From: an uncultured Bacteroidales bacterium | Lineage (GTDB): Bacteria > Bacteroidota > Bacteroidia > Bacteroidales > UBA932 | Length of the DNA: 22,289 nt | Direction: 5' to 3' | NCBI GenBank assembly: GCA_934667175.1 | Contig: CAKULN010000044.1 | Span: forward strand, 1-22,289 | Shown here: piece by piece, positions 1 to 7,009 of the stretch | How positions within the stretch are numbered: the stretch's first letter is position 1 | Layout of the letters: each line of letters opens with the position of its first letter | Translations under genes and position numbers: made by a program | Notes under the pieces: model-generated | Seen by the model: only the letters and a program-made list of their open reading frames with translations | Databases searched by the model: none | Told to the model about the DNA's origin: nothing

Positions 1-14
1 GTTCCGGGCGGAAC
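1..14. repeat. Small inverted repeat at window edge
   Basis: GTTCCG-GG-CGGAAC forms a 6-bp perfect stem at the extreme left edge, just beyond the stop of the NusB-like fragment. There is no T-run within view on the minus strand, so it cannot be called a terminator; it may be part of whatever sequence replaced the rest of nusB. Confidence 0.35.
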
Positions 15-49
15 TCTATCAATTATTTACGGGATTCATACGTGGATTT

Positions 50-193
50 TCAGTTCATGGAAGTGTCAAACTTCCGGGCCTCGCAGGACGCCTCCAGAAG
101 CGACTCAGCCTCCGGGAGTGTCATGGATGGATTCTCCGCATAGCTGTAGAGTACCTTGAAAGCCTTTATCCGCAGAATTCGTCTGTTGAGCAT
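50..193 (-). pseudogene. nusB: Truncated NusB-like N-terminal fragment (47 codons)
   Basis: Reading the minus strand from an ATG at 193, the frame gives 47 codons that begin MLNRRILRIKAFKVLYSY and continue to about residue 39 in the style of the N-terminal helices of Bacteroidota NusB (transcription antitermination factor, normally roughly 150 residues or more in other bacteria and longer in Bacteroidota). After the SCEA segment the sequence no longer resembles NusB and meets a TGA at 50-52. I found no continuation in the other two minus frames in the remaining 49 bases. A perfect TAnnTTTG box sits 22 nt upstream of the ATG, so the start is credible. It could be a disrupted gene, a partial duplicate left by a rearrangement, or a gene interrupted by an element that begins near the window edge. 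The family call rests on pattern memory only. Confidence 0.5.
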
Positions 194-214
194 AATTCCA
201 ATCAAAATTTTATG

Positions 215-222
215 CAAAGATA
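215..222 (-). promoter_or_regulatory. Bacteroidota -7 promoter box for the NusB-like fragment
   Basis: The minus strand reads TATCTTTG, a perfect match to the Bacteroidota sigma-ABfr -7 consensus TAnnTTTG, 22 nt upstream of the ATG at 193. I see no clear matching -33 TTTG element at the usual spacing. Confidence 0.55.
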
Positions 223-244
223 ACACACAATTTCAGATTTTTCT

Positions 245-252
245 TAAATTTG
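245..252 (+). promoter_or_regulatory. Bacteroidota -7 promoter box for the PUR-family gene
   Basis: TAAATTTG matches the TAnnTTTG consensus 27 nt upstream of the ATG at 280. It is divergent from the box at 215-222, so the two genes share an intergenic control region of under 90 nt. Confidence 0.55.
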
Positions 253-279
253 TGCGGATAACAAAACATTCAGCGCAAG

Positions 280-657
280 ATGTACAAAGATGACTACGAG
301 CGGCCGAACTACGCTGACCGCAACACAGAGGACGTTTACTCAAAGCCTGTAAGGGCCGGAAAGAGGACCTATTTCTTCGACGTGAAGACCACAAAGGGCA
401 ACAATGACTACTACCTGACCATCACTGAAAGCAAGCGCAGACAGGAAGCCGACGGCAGTTTCTCATTCGACAAGCACAAGATATTCCTCTACAAGGAAGA
501 CTTCGAGAAGTTTCAGGAGGGGCTTTCAGAGGTTTTGGCCTACATGAAAGAGAACCTTCTCCCTGACGTGCCGGAACACACCTACGAGCCTCGCCCGGAC
601 AAGGGCGGCGGGTCGTCCGACAGCCAGTTCAGCGATGTGAACTTCGAGGAGCTGTAG
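280..657 (+). CDS. PUR-family DNA/RNA-binding protein (DUF3276)
   Basis: This encodes a 125-residue protein of the DUF3276 / bacterial PUR-alpha-like family, cytoplasmic single-stranded DNA/RNA-binding proteins related to the Borrelia regulator BpuR. The single PUR repeat spans about residues 24-92: the RAGKRTYFFDVKTT strand, the DYYLTITESKR strand and the HKIFLYKEDFEKF segment, followed by the amphipathic helix EGLSEVLAYMKENL. The tail after residue 95 is acidic, with a glycine/serine linker, and looks disordered. The length is typical for the family. The ATG is the first in frame and lies 27 nt behind a good -7 box. It appears to be monocistronic, since a clean terminator follows within 30 nt. 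Its targets cannot be deduced from the sequence. Confidence 0.88.
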   Translation: MYKDDYERPNYADRNTEDVYSKPVRAGKRTYFFDVKTTKGNNDYYLTITESKRRQEADGSFSFDKHKIFLYKEDFEKFQEGLSEVLAYMKENLLPDVPEHTYEPRPDKGGGSSDSQFSDVNFEEL

Positions 658-683
658 CGCTTCATTATATTCAAGAAAGTTCT

Positions 684-714
684 AATCCTCTCCGGACACG
701 GGGAGGATTTTTTG
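684..714 (+). terminator. Rho-independent terminator after the PUR-family gene
   Basis: The stem AATCCTC/GAGGATT is extended by three further pairs (one of them G-U), with a 6-nt loop, and runs straight into TTTTTTG. It lies 26 nt after the stop codon at 657. Confidence 0.85.
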
Positions 715-747
715 TTTATTTTCACAATAATGCCTATATTAGAGGGT

Positions 748-763
748 TGTTTTGAACAAAACA
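748..763. promoter_or_regulatory. Candidate palindromic operator upstream of the oxidoreductase operon
   Basis: TGTTTTGAACAAAACA has perfect 7-bp arms around an AA centre. It lies between the preceding terminator and the ATG at 803, about 40 nt upstream of that start, in the only noncoding gap before the operon. The size and symmetry suit a dimeric repressor or activator site. No TAnnTTTG box was found nearby, and the regulator is not in the window. Confidence 0.4.
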
Positions 764-802
764 CGGACTTAATAGTTTAACTCATAAAAACACAACACTA
801 AA

Positions 803-2296
803 ATGAGCAAGGAAATATCAAGACGCTCTTTCCTGAAGACAGGAACAGCCGTGGCCGCAGGACTCGCTGTAGCCCCGAACATCATCATCGCGGGAGAGAA
901 GACCCCTAAGAAAGAGAAGAAAAAGAAAACAGCTCCGAGCGACAAGCTTAACATCCTCGGAGTCGGTATCGGAGGACGTGGTGCCGCCGACCTCGCCGAG
1001 ATGGAGACAGAGAACATCATCGGACTCTGTGATGTCGACTGGAAGTACGCCGATCATGTGTTCAAGAAATATCCTCAGGCCAAGAAGTACAACGACTACC
1101 GCGTGATGTTCGACGAGATGCTCGATCAGGCTGACGCCGTGATGATCGCCACCGCCGACCATACCCACGCCATCATCGCCGCGCAGGCCATGGCGGCGGG
1201 AAAGCACGTCTATGTCGAAAAGCCTCTTACTCTGACAGTCTACGAGGCAAGACTTCTTACCAAACTTGCGGCAAAGTACCGCGTGGCCACCCAGATGGGT
1301 AACCAGGGAGCCTCCAGTGCCGGCACCAGAAAGGCCATCGAATGGCTTTGGAACGGAGAGATCGGAGAAGTCAGGAGAGTTGACTGCTTCACAGACCGTC
1401 CTATCTGGCCTCAGGGGCTTGAGAAGCCGACCACGGTTGAGCCTATTCCTTCAACCCTCAACTGGGACGCCTTCATAGGACCGGCCCCGATGCGTGAGTA
1501 CAACTCCATCTACACTCCGTGGAACTTCCGCGGCTGGTGGGATTTCGGCACCGGTGCCATGGGAGACATGGCGTGCCACATCATGCATGTTCCTTTCAAA
1601 GGCCTGAAGCTCGGCTATCCTACAAAAGTAGAGGCCAGCTCGACCAATGTGCTCACCGACTGCTGCCCGAGCGCAGAGATGATCCACCTCACATTCCCTG
1701 CAAGGGAGAACATGGCCAAACTAGCCATGCCTGAGGTTGACATCCGCTGGTATGACGGCGGATTCAAGCCTGAGAGACCGGAAGGACTTCCTGCCGGTTT
1801 CAACCTCAACATCAGCGGAGGATGCAGCATCTTCTACGGGACAAAGGACATCATGATCGCCGGAACCTACGGACAGGATCCTATCCTCGTCTCAGGAAGA
1901 AAGCCTGAGGTGCCTCACGTTCTCCGCGAGGTGACACTCTCCCACCAGCAGGACTGGATCCGCGCCTGCAAGGAGGATCCTGATTCAAGAATACCTGCCG
2001 CGTCAGACTTCAGCGAGGCTGGTCCGTTCGTCGAGATGGTGGATCTCGGCGTGGCTGCCGTAAGGCTTCAGGCCCTTAACCAGATCCTTGAATGGGACGG
2101 CCAGAAGATGGAGTTCACCAACATCCCTGCCGACGCCACAATCAAGATTCTTGAAAAGGACGGATTCTCAATCAAGGACGGCCACCCTACGTTCAAGAAC
2201 AAGTACACCGATCCGATGAACGCCCGCCAGTTCGCCGCCAGCCTCATTAAGCGTCAGTACCGCGCTGGCTACGAGCTTCCGGAAATGCCTGAATAA
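803..2296 (+). CDS. Tat-exported Gfo/Idh/MocA-family oxidoreductase
   Basis: A 497-residue NAD(P)-dependent sugar dehydrogenase. A twin-arginine signal (SRRSFLKTG, residues 6-14) and hydrophobic stretch to about 30 predict folded export across the inner membrane, with the cofactor loaded beforehand. A lysine-rich linker follows. The Rossmann fold starts at residue 50, with the dinucleotide loop GVGIGGRG (53-60), the acidic LCDVD after strand 2, and the family EKP motif (139-141), whose lysine is the usual catalytic/substrate residue. The C-terminal alpha/beta substrate domain contains WNFRGWWDFGTGAMGDMACH, typical of the large secreted Bacteroidota members. It is first in a three-gene operon with a DUF1080 protein 24 nt downstream. 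In characterised relatives such enzymes oxidise the C3 hydroxyl of glycosides; that substrate assignment here is inference. Confidence 0.9.
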   Translation: MSKEISRRSFLKTGTAVAAGLAVAPNIIIAGEKTPKKEKKKKTAPSDKLNILGVGIGGRGAADLAEMETENIIGLCDVDWKYADHVFKKYPQAKKYNDYRVMFDEMLDQADAVMIATADHTHAIIAAQAMAAGKHVYVEKPLTLTVYEARLLTKLAAKYRVATQMGNQGASSAGTRKAIEWLWNGEIGEVRRVDCFTDRPIWPQGLEKPTTVEPIPSTLNWDAFIGPAPMREYNSIYTPWNFRGWWDFGTGAMGDMACHIMHVPFKGLKLGYPTKVEASSTNVLTDCCPSAEMIHLTFPARENMAKLAMPEVDIRWYDGGFKPERPEGLPAGFNLNISGGCSIFYGTKDIMIAGTYGQDPILVSGRKPEVPHVLREVTLSHQQDWIRACKEDPDSRIPAASDFSEAGPFVEMVDLGVAAVRLQALNQILEWDGQKMEFTNIPADATIKILEKDGFSIKDGHPTFKNKYTDPMNARQFAASLIKRQYRAGYELPEMPE

Positions 2297-2320
2297 TAAA
2301 CTTTTAAAATAACAAACGAC

Positions 2321-3223
2321 ATGAAGAAGATTGTTTATGCGGCAGCAGCTGCCGCGATGATGTTGGCCGTGGTTTCCTGCGGCAACGGCAAAAAGAAAGC
2401 CGCGGCTCCCGCCGAACTCCAGTGGACCGGAACCGAGACTGTAGAGACCAAAATTGAGAAAGAGGGAGCTCCTGCCTACGTCAGCGTGGAGAAGCCTCAG
2501 GTAGACCTCGCTTCCGTACCTCAGGACAAGGATGGCTACTATGTGATTTTTGACGGCGAGACTCTCAACGGATGGCGTGGTTACGGCAAAGACAATGTGC
2601 CTTCACGCTGGACAGTGGAAGACGGCTGCATCAAGTTCACAGGCACAGGCACAGGTGAGGGACAGACGCTGGAAGGCGGAGACCTCATTTTCGCCCACAA
2701 GTTCCAGAACTTCGTGCTTGAGCTCGAATGGAGGATCTCCAAGGGCGGCAACTCCGGAATCCTCTACCTTGCCCAGGAAATAAAGGAGTACAACGCGGAC
2801 GGCACCACAAAATGGTCTCCGATCTACATCTCATCTCCTGAGTATCAGGTCCTGGACAACGCCAATCATCCTGACGCGATGTTGGGGATCGACGGCAACC
2901 GCCAGTCTGCCTCCCTCTACGACATGATTCCTGCCAAGCCACAGAACCAGAACCCTTACGGAGAGTGGAACACGGCTAAGATCATGGTTTACAAAGGAAC
3001 AGTCGTACACGGCCAGAACGGAGCGAATGTGGTTGAGTACCATCTGTGGACCCCACAGTGGACTGACATGCTTCAGGCTTCCAAGTTCTCTCAGGAGAAG
3101 TGGCCTCTCGCGTTCGAGCTTCTGAACAACTGCGGCGGTGACAAGCACGAAGGTTACATCGGTCTTCAGGACCACGGTGACGATGTTTGGTACCGCAACA
3201 TCCGCGTCAAAGTCCTCGACTAA
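2321..3223 (+). CDS. DUF1080 lipoprotein, 3-keto-disaccharide hydrolase family
   Basis: A 300-residue predicted lipoprotein with a short lysine-led signal and lipobox AVVSC (Cys20). The DUF1080/PF06439 concanavalin-like beta-sandwich covers about 70-300: the family opening YYVIFDGETLNGWRG (73-87), GGNSGILY (142-149), EYQVLDN (174-180) and the closing GLQDHGDDVWYRNIRVK (281-297). Members act on 3-keto-glycosides, cleaving the glycosidic bond of a sugar already oxidised at C3, which fits the oxidoreductase encoded directly upstream. The protein is expected to be membrane-anchored on the periplasmic or outer face. Its TAA overlaps the next gene's ATG by one base (TAATG), so the two are probably translationally coupled. 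The exact chemistry (hydrolase or lyase) and substrate are not visible from the sequence. Confidence 0.9.
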   Translation: MKKIVYAAAAAAMMLAVVSCGNGKKKAAAPAELQWTGTETVETKIEKEGAPAYVSVEKPQVDLASVPQDKDGYYVIFDGETLNGWRGYGKDNVPSRWTVEDGCIKFTGTGTGEGQTLEGGDLIFAHKFQNFVLELEWRISKGGNSGILYLAQEIKEYNADGTTKWSPIYISSPEYQVLDNANHPDAMLGIDGNRQSASLYDMIPAKPQNQNPYGEWNTAKIMVYKGTVVHGQNGANVVEYHLWTPQWTDMLQASKFSQEKWPLAFELLNNCGGDKHEGYIGLQDHGDDVWYRNIRVKVLD

Positions 3224-4125
3224 TGAGAAAGGCAAGTCTTATACTCATGGCCTCGGCTCTTCTTCTTGGCGCCTCATCGTGTGCCCAGAAGAAGGCCGAG
3301 AGTCCTGTCAAGAAAGAGATCAGCGTCCAGCTCTACAGCATCAGGAACGTTATCGGTAATCCAGAACTTTACGCCCAGAACCACGAGGAGGCTTTCAAGA
3401 CTCTCGCTGAAATGGGTTATACTTCCGTCGAGGCGGCTTGTTACTTCGACGGAAAACTCTATGGAGTATCTCCGGAGCAGTACAAGGCCGATCTTGAGGC
3501 CGCCGGACTGAAATCCCTTTCCACTCACATAGGTCACAACCTTAGCGATGAGGAGCTTGCGTCAGGCGACTTCACCGAATCAATGAAGTGGTGGGATCAG
3601 GCGATCGCCGCACACAAGGCTGCCGGTTGCAAGTACATCGTCATGCCTTGGTTCAATGTCCCGGAAACTTTGGCCGGACTCAAGACCTACTGCGACTACT
3701 TCAACGCCATCGGAGCGAAGTGCAAGGAGAACGGCATGCTGTTCGGCTACCACAACCACTCCCACGAATTCAAGAAGATCGAGGACACTGTCATCTATGA
3801 ATATCTGCTCGAGAACACCAATCCTGAGTATGTGTTCTTTGAGATGGATGTCTACTGGGCGGTTATGGGCCAGGCATATCCTGTCGAGCTCTTCAGGAAA
3901 TACCCAGGACGTTTCACTCTTCTCCACATCAAGGATCACCGTGAGCTCGGCGAGAGCGGCATGGTTGGCTTCGATGCCATATTCAAGAATGCCGGCATTG
4001 CGGGCATGAAAGATTTTGTGGTTGAGCTTGAAGCGTTTACCAACGGAGACTGGAAGGAAAGCATGAAGATGTGCGCAGACTACCTTCTCAACTCAGACTT
4101 CGTTAAAGCGACTTATTCAGAGTAA
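3223..4125 (+). CDS. Sugar phosphate isomerase/epimerase-like TIM-barrel lipoprotein
   Basis: A 300-residue protein of the AP-endonuclease-2 / xylose-isomerase-like TIM-barrel superfamily. I chose the ATG at 3223, not an earlier in-frame start at 3187, because it gives a clean lipoprotein signal (MRKASLILMASALLLGASSC, Cys20) and the one-base TAATG overlap with the gene before. Barrel motifs: SVQLYSIR (34-41), the metal-site segments GYHNHSHEF (175-183), FFEMDVYW (205-212), LLHIKDHRE (233-241) and VVELEAF (266-272); these carry the conserved Glu, Asp, His and Glu ligands. It is exported like its two operon partners, so all three probably act on the same sugar outside the cytoplasm, perhaps as an epimerase or isomerase of a keto intermediate. 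That role is inferred. Confidence 0.85.
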   Translation: MRKASLILMASALLLGASSCAQKKAESPVKKEISVQLYSIRNVIGNPELYAQNHEEAFKTLAEMGYTSVEAACYFDGKLYGVSPEQYKADLEAAGLKSLSTHIGHNLSDEELASGDFTESMKWWDQAIAAHKAAGCKYIVMPWFNVPETLAGLKTYCDYFNAIGAKCKENGMLFGYHNHSHEFKKIEDTVIYEYLLENTNPEYVFFEMDVYWAVMGQAYPVELFRKYPGRFTLLHIKDHRELGESGMVGFDAIFKNAGIAGMKDFVVELEAFTNGDWKESMKMCADYLLNSDFVKATYSE

Positions 4126-4146
4126 TACTTCCGTAAGCATTAGATC

Positions 4147-4183
4147 GGACGGCCGTAATTTGTTTCCGGCCGTTCTTTTTTTG
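4147..4183 (+). terminator. Rho-independent terminator closing the 3-keto-sugar operon
   Basis: The stem ACGGCCG (4149-4155) / CGGCCGT (4167-4173), extendable by two pairs, has an 11-nt loop and is followed by a run of T residues. It begins about 20 nt after the stop of the TIM-barrel gene. Confidence 0.85.
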
Positions 4184-4249
4184 TTGAATAATGAGAAGAA
4201 GCGGCTGAGAATTTTGAATAAGCCGTGGCTCATATTAGCATATTTTTAT

Positions 4250-4257
4250 TATATTTG
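4250..4257 (+). promoter_or_regulatory. Bacteroidota -7 promoter box for the deaminase/phosphorylase operon
   Basis: TATATTTG matches TAnnTTTG exactly in an AT-rich leader, 55 nt upstream of the ATG at 4313 and beyond the preceding terminator, so it probably drives the purine-salvage unit. No clear -33 element was identified. Confidence 0.55.
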
Positions 4258-4312
4258 AAAAATTTAGACAAATCGTTAATTGTATTTGAAGGTTTCTTAG
4301 ACATATTCAATT

Positions 4313-5617
4313 ATGGACAAGATTCTACTTAGAAATATCACTTCGCAGGGGCGTCAGGTGGACATCACCATCGCCGACGGACTCATAGAGAGAATCGCCC
4401 CGCATTCGGAAGTGTACCGGGAGGCGGCCTCGGGAGTCGAAGCCGTGGACTGCACCGGAAAGGTCGCTGTACCAGGATTCATAAACATGCACACTCATGC
4501 CGCCATGTCCCTTATGAGAGGTGTCGGCGAAGACATGTTGCTTCAGGACTGGCTCGGACACATCTGGGCCATCGAATCCAAACTGGACGCTCCGTTCATC
4601 TACTGGGGCACCAAGGCTGCCGCGCTTGAGATGATAAAGACGGGAACCACCACATTCAACGATCATTACTGGTTCTCACCTACAGCGAGGATAGCGGCAT
4701 CGGAAATGGATTTAAGAGCCGCCGTCTCCTACCTGTTCCTTAACCATAACGATCCGGAGGAGGCCGAGAGGGAAAAGGAGCAGTGCATCGAGATGCACGA
4801 GACCGTGCCGGGATGGAACTCCCGGTCAATCTTTACAATCGGCATCCATTCCATCTATTCGGTCAGTGAGGGACTGATACTTTGGGCCACTGAATATGCC
4901 CGCAAGCATAATCTGAAGATTCACATCCATCTGGCCGAGTCAGAGCGCGAGGATCTGGACTGCAAGGCCGCACACGGCGGGCTATCCCCTGTCGAGTATC
5001 TCGAGGCACTCGGTGTTCTGGGGCCGGATGTCATCGCCGCTCACACGCTATGGCTTTCCGACCATGACATCGAGCTGTTGGGAAAATACCACGTGAACTG
5101 CGTGCACAACATAAACTCCAACACCAAACTGGCCTCCGGCTACAAATTCAAGTGGAGGGAACTCACTGACGCCGGAGCGAATGTCTGCCTTGGCACCGAC
5201 GGATGCGCGTCATCCAACAATCTGGACATGCTGGAGGCGATGAAGACCACGGCCCTGTTCCAAAAGGCATGGAGAAAGGACCCTTCAGCCCTGCCTCTTC
5301 AGACGCTGATGGACATGGCGACCATCAACGGGGCAAAAGCGTTCGGCCTTAAGACCGGAAAAATCGAGGAGGGCTATGAGGCTGACATCCAAATCGTCGA
5401 CACAGACAACACCTTTTTCCTCTCCCCCGGCCCGTTTCTTGCCAACTTCATCTACTCGGCTCACAGCGACTGCGTTTCCTCGCTCATCGCCGGGGGAAAG
5501 TTCGTGATGCGCGACCGCAATGTGTTCGGAGAGAAAATGATCCTCAAGGGGGCGCGCACTGTCCTGAACGAAATCGAATACAAACAATGTCCTGACGCGC
5601 TACGCACGAAACGGTAA
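4313..5617 (+). CDS. Amidohydrolase, methylthioadenosine/S-adenosylhomocysteine deaminase family
   Basis: A 434-residue metal-dependent amidohydrolase of the MtaD/SsnA-like group. These cytoplasmic enzymes deaminate the adenine ring of 5'-methylthioadenosine, S-adenosylhomocysteine or related nucleosides to the inosyl form. Visible metal and catalytic residues: HTH at 60-62, HIHLAE with His206 and Glu209, His244 in AAHTLWLSD, and Asp296 in LGTDGCASSN. The small N-terminal beta domain and the C-terminal GYEADIQIVD strand complete the composite fold, and the length is normal. The purine nucleoside phosphorylase gene starts 3 nt after the stop, so the pair would convert an adenosine-type nucleoside to hypoxanthine plus a sugar phosphate. 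Chlorohydrolase or guanine-deaminase activity cannot be excluded on motifs alone. Confidence 0.85.
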   Translation: MDKILLRNITSQGRQVDITIADGLIERIAPHSEVYREAASGVEAVDCTGKVAVPGFINMHTHAAMSLMRGVGEDMLLQDWLGHIWAIESKLDAPFIYWGTKAAALEMIKTGTTTFNDHYWFSPTARIAASEMDLRAAVSYLFLNHNDPEEAEREKEQCIEMHETVPGWNSRSIFTIGIHSIYSVSEGLILWATEYARKHNLKIHIHLAESEREDLDCKAAHGGLSPVEYLEALGVLGPDVIAAHTLWLSDHDIELLGKYHVNCVHNINSNTKLASGYKFKWRELTDAGANVCLGTDGCASSNNLDMLEAMKTTALFQKAWRKDPSALPLQTLMDMATINGAKAFGLKTGKIEEGYEADIQIVDTDNTFFLSPGPFLANFIYSAHSDCVSSLIAGGKFVMRDRNVFGEKMILKGARTVLNEIEYKQCPDALRTKR

Positions 5618-5620
5618 TTA

Positions 5621-6463
5621 ATGAATATAATTAATATGGATCCAAGAGCAGAAAGAATCTACGGAGCCGCTGAATATCTCAAACAGCAACTTGGCGACCT
5701 CAAGCCCGAGGTCGGCATCGTGCTGGGCAGCGGCCTTGGAAAACTTGCGGACAGCATAAGCGATCCGCTGACAATACCTTACAAGACAATCCCGGGATTC
5801 CCGGTCTCCACGGCGATAGGCCACAAGGGCAATTTCATCGTGGGTAGGCTGGGTGGCAAGACGGTCATCGCCATGCAGGGCCGAATCCACTACTATGAGG
5901 GATACACGATGGATCTGGTCACCCTTCCTATCCGGGTGATGAAAGTCATCGGAATCAAGTACCTGTTCGTGTCAAACGCCGCCGGAGGAGTCAACTACAA
6001 CTTCAAGGTCGGCGACCTTATGATCATCACGGACCACATCAACCAGTTGCCGAATCCTCTGATAGGTCCGAATCTGGACGATTTCGGGCCACGGTTCCCT
6101 GACATGACAAGGCCTTACGACCTTGGATTGATCGCGAAGGCCGAAAAAATCGCCGGAGAGATGGGAATCAAACTTCACAAGGGCGTCTATTTCGGCGGGA
6201 CCGGCCCTACTTACGAGACTCCGGCCGAGTACAAGTACATCCGCACGATCGGCGGAGACGCCACCGGAATGTCAACCATCCCTGAGGTCATCGTGGCAAG
6301 GCACTCGGGCATACCTGTGTTCGGGGTCTCCGTGATCACCAACGAAGCGCACGATGACTATGCCCCTGACTATGTGAACGACGGGGATGATGTCGTAAAG
6401 GCCGCCGATGCGGCCGCGGACAGGATGTGCGCGCTGTTCACAAGGATGATAGAATCGTTGTAA
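5621..6463 (+). CDS. Purine nucleoside phosphorylase (type I, trimeric)
   Basis: A 280-residue purine nucleoside phosphorylase of the trimeric inosine/guanosine-specific class. It cleaves purine (deoxy)ribonucleosides with phosphate to free base and (deoxy)ribose-1-phosphate. Motifs: [14 protein letters not shown] (31-44, phosphate loop), GHKGNFIVG (68-75), [11 protein letters not shown] (85-95), SNAAGGVN (118-125), [12 protein letters not shown] (193-204) and [14 protein letters not shown] (215-228), all in the usual order. A second ATG at 5636 (residue 6) is an alternative start nearer to the family's typical N-terminus. It forms a two-gene unit with the upstream deaminase. The [13 protein letters not shown] region is compatible with 6-oxopurine specificity, matching the deaminated product of its partner. 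Confidence in function is high. Confidence 0.93.
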   Translation: MNIINMDPRAERIYGAAEYLKQQLGDLKPEVGIVLGSGLGKLADSISDPLTIPYKTIPGFPVSTAIGHKGNFIVGRLGGKTVIAMQGRIHYYEGYTMDLVTLPIRVMKVIGIKYLFVSNAAGGVNYNFKVGDLMIITDHINQLPNPLIGPNLDDFGPRFPDMTRPYDLGLIAKAEKIAGEMGIKLHKGVYFGGTGPTYETPAEYKYIRTIGGDATGMSTIPEVIVARHSGIPVFGVSVITNEAHDDYAPDYVNDGDDVVKAADAAADRMCALFTRMIESL

Positions 6464-6475
6464 TATTCATTGACA

Positions 6476-6694
6476 ATGAAATACATTTACATTCTGTATT
6501 TTGTGTTCGCCGTGTTCATCATCGGATTCGGCTCCGCGCTTTTGATCAACGGCATACCGTTTTCGTGGAAAACCGTCTGCATTCTGCTGATCGGGGTTTA
6601 TTTCCTGTATCGCGGGATCGCCACATGTGTCAACCAGAAGCGCAGACGCGAACGGGAAGAGATCGATAACGGTAATGACCCGGCCAACGCTTGA
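6476..6694 (+). CDS. Small two-helix membrane protein of unknown function
   Basis: A 72-residue protein. I start it at the ATG at 6476; a TTG at 6470 would add two residues. It has two predicted membrane helices, about residues 3-24 and 33-52, joined by a short polar loop (NGIPFSWK). A strongly basic stretch QKRRRERE (54-61) follows the second helix and should lie in the cytoplasm by the positive-inside rule, giving a hairpin with both ends inside. The acidic, asparagine-rich tail ends just before the repeat array. It begins 12 nt after the phosphorylase stop and is probably co-transcribed with it. I do not recognise a family. The steady hydrophobic pattern and tight operon spacing argue for a real gene. 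Confidence 0.65.
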   Translation: MKYIYILYFVFAVFIIGFGSALLINGIPFSWKTVCILLIGVYFLYRGIATCVNQKRRREREEIDNGNDPANA

Positions 6695-6711
6695 TTTTGG
6701 TTCATTTATCA

Positions 6712-6981
6712 GTCGCTTCGACAGGCTCAGCGACCGACACTCAGTGGTCACTGAGCTTGTCGAAATGGTCACTGAGCCTGTCGAAGCGACCAAAGGACAT
6801 GCCGAAGCGGTCGCTGAGCCTGTCGAAGCGACCAAAGGACATGCCAAAGCGGTCGCTGAGCCTGTCGAAGCGACCAAAGGACATGCCAAAGCGGTCGCTG
6901 AGCCTGTCGAAGCGACCAAAGGACATGCCAAAGCGGTCGCTGAGCCTGTCGAAGTGACCGAAGGGGCCTGTCGAAGCGACC
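6712..6981. repeat. 42-bp-period tandem array of palindromic repeats
   Basis: An array built on a 25-bp core that begins GGTCGCTGAGCCTGTCGA and ends AGCGACC, so the 7-bp ends GGTCGCT/AGCGACC are inverted repeats and each core can form a hairpin. Cores start at 6767, 6809, 6851, 6893 and 6935, exactly 42 bp apart, with a 17-bp spacer (AAAGGACATGCCAAAGC or one-base variants). At the left there is one copy in opposite orientation (6712-6735) and a half-length copy at 6746; at the right a truncated core ends at 6981. Spacers are near-identical, so this is not CRISPR. It separates the small membrane protein from NAD+ synthetase and ends 28 nt before the latter's ATG. Long open frames across it are a by-product of the 42-bp (14-codon) period. 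Confidence 0.9.
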
Positions 6982-7009
6982 AAAGTATCAAACCAACAAT
7001 ATTTATAAT

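Noticed and set aside
3187..3222. Earlier start for the TIM-barrel lipoprotein
   Set aside because: It would overlap the DUF1080 gene by 37 nt and place a non-signal leader before an otherwise perfect lipoprotein signal; the ATG at 3223 is better.
6712..6981. CRISPR array
   Set aside because: The segments between cores are nearly identical rather than unique, and there are no cas genes; this is a tandem repeat.
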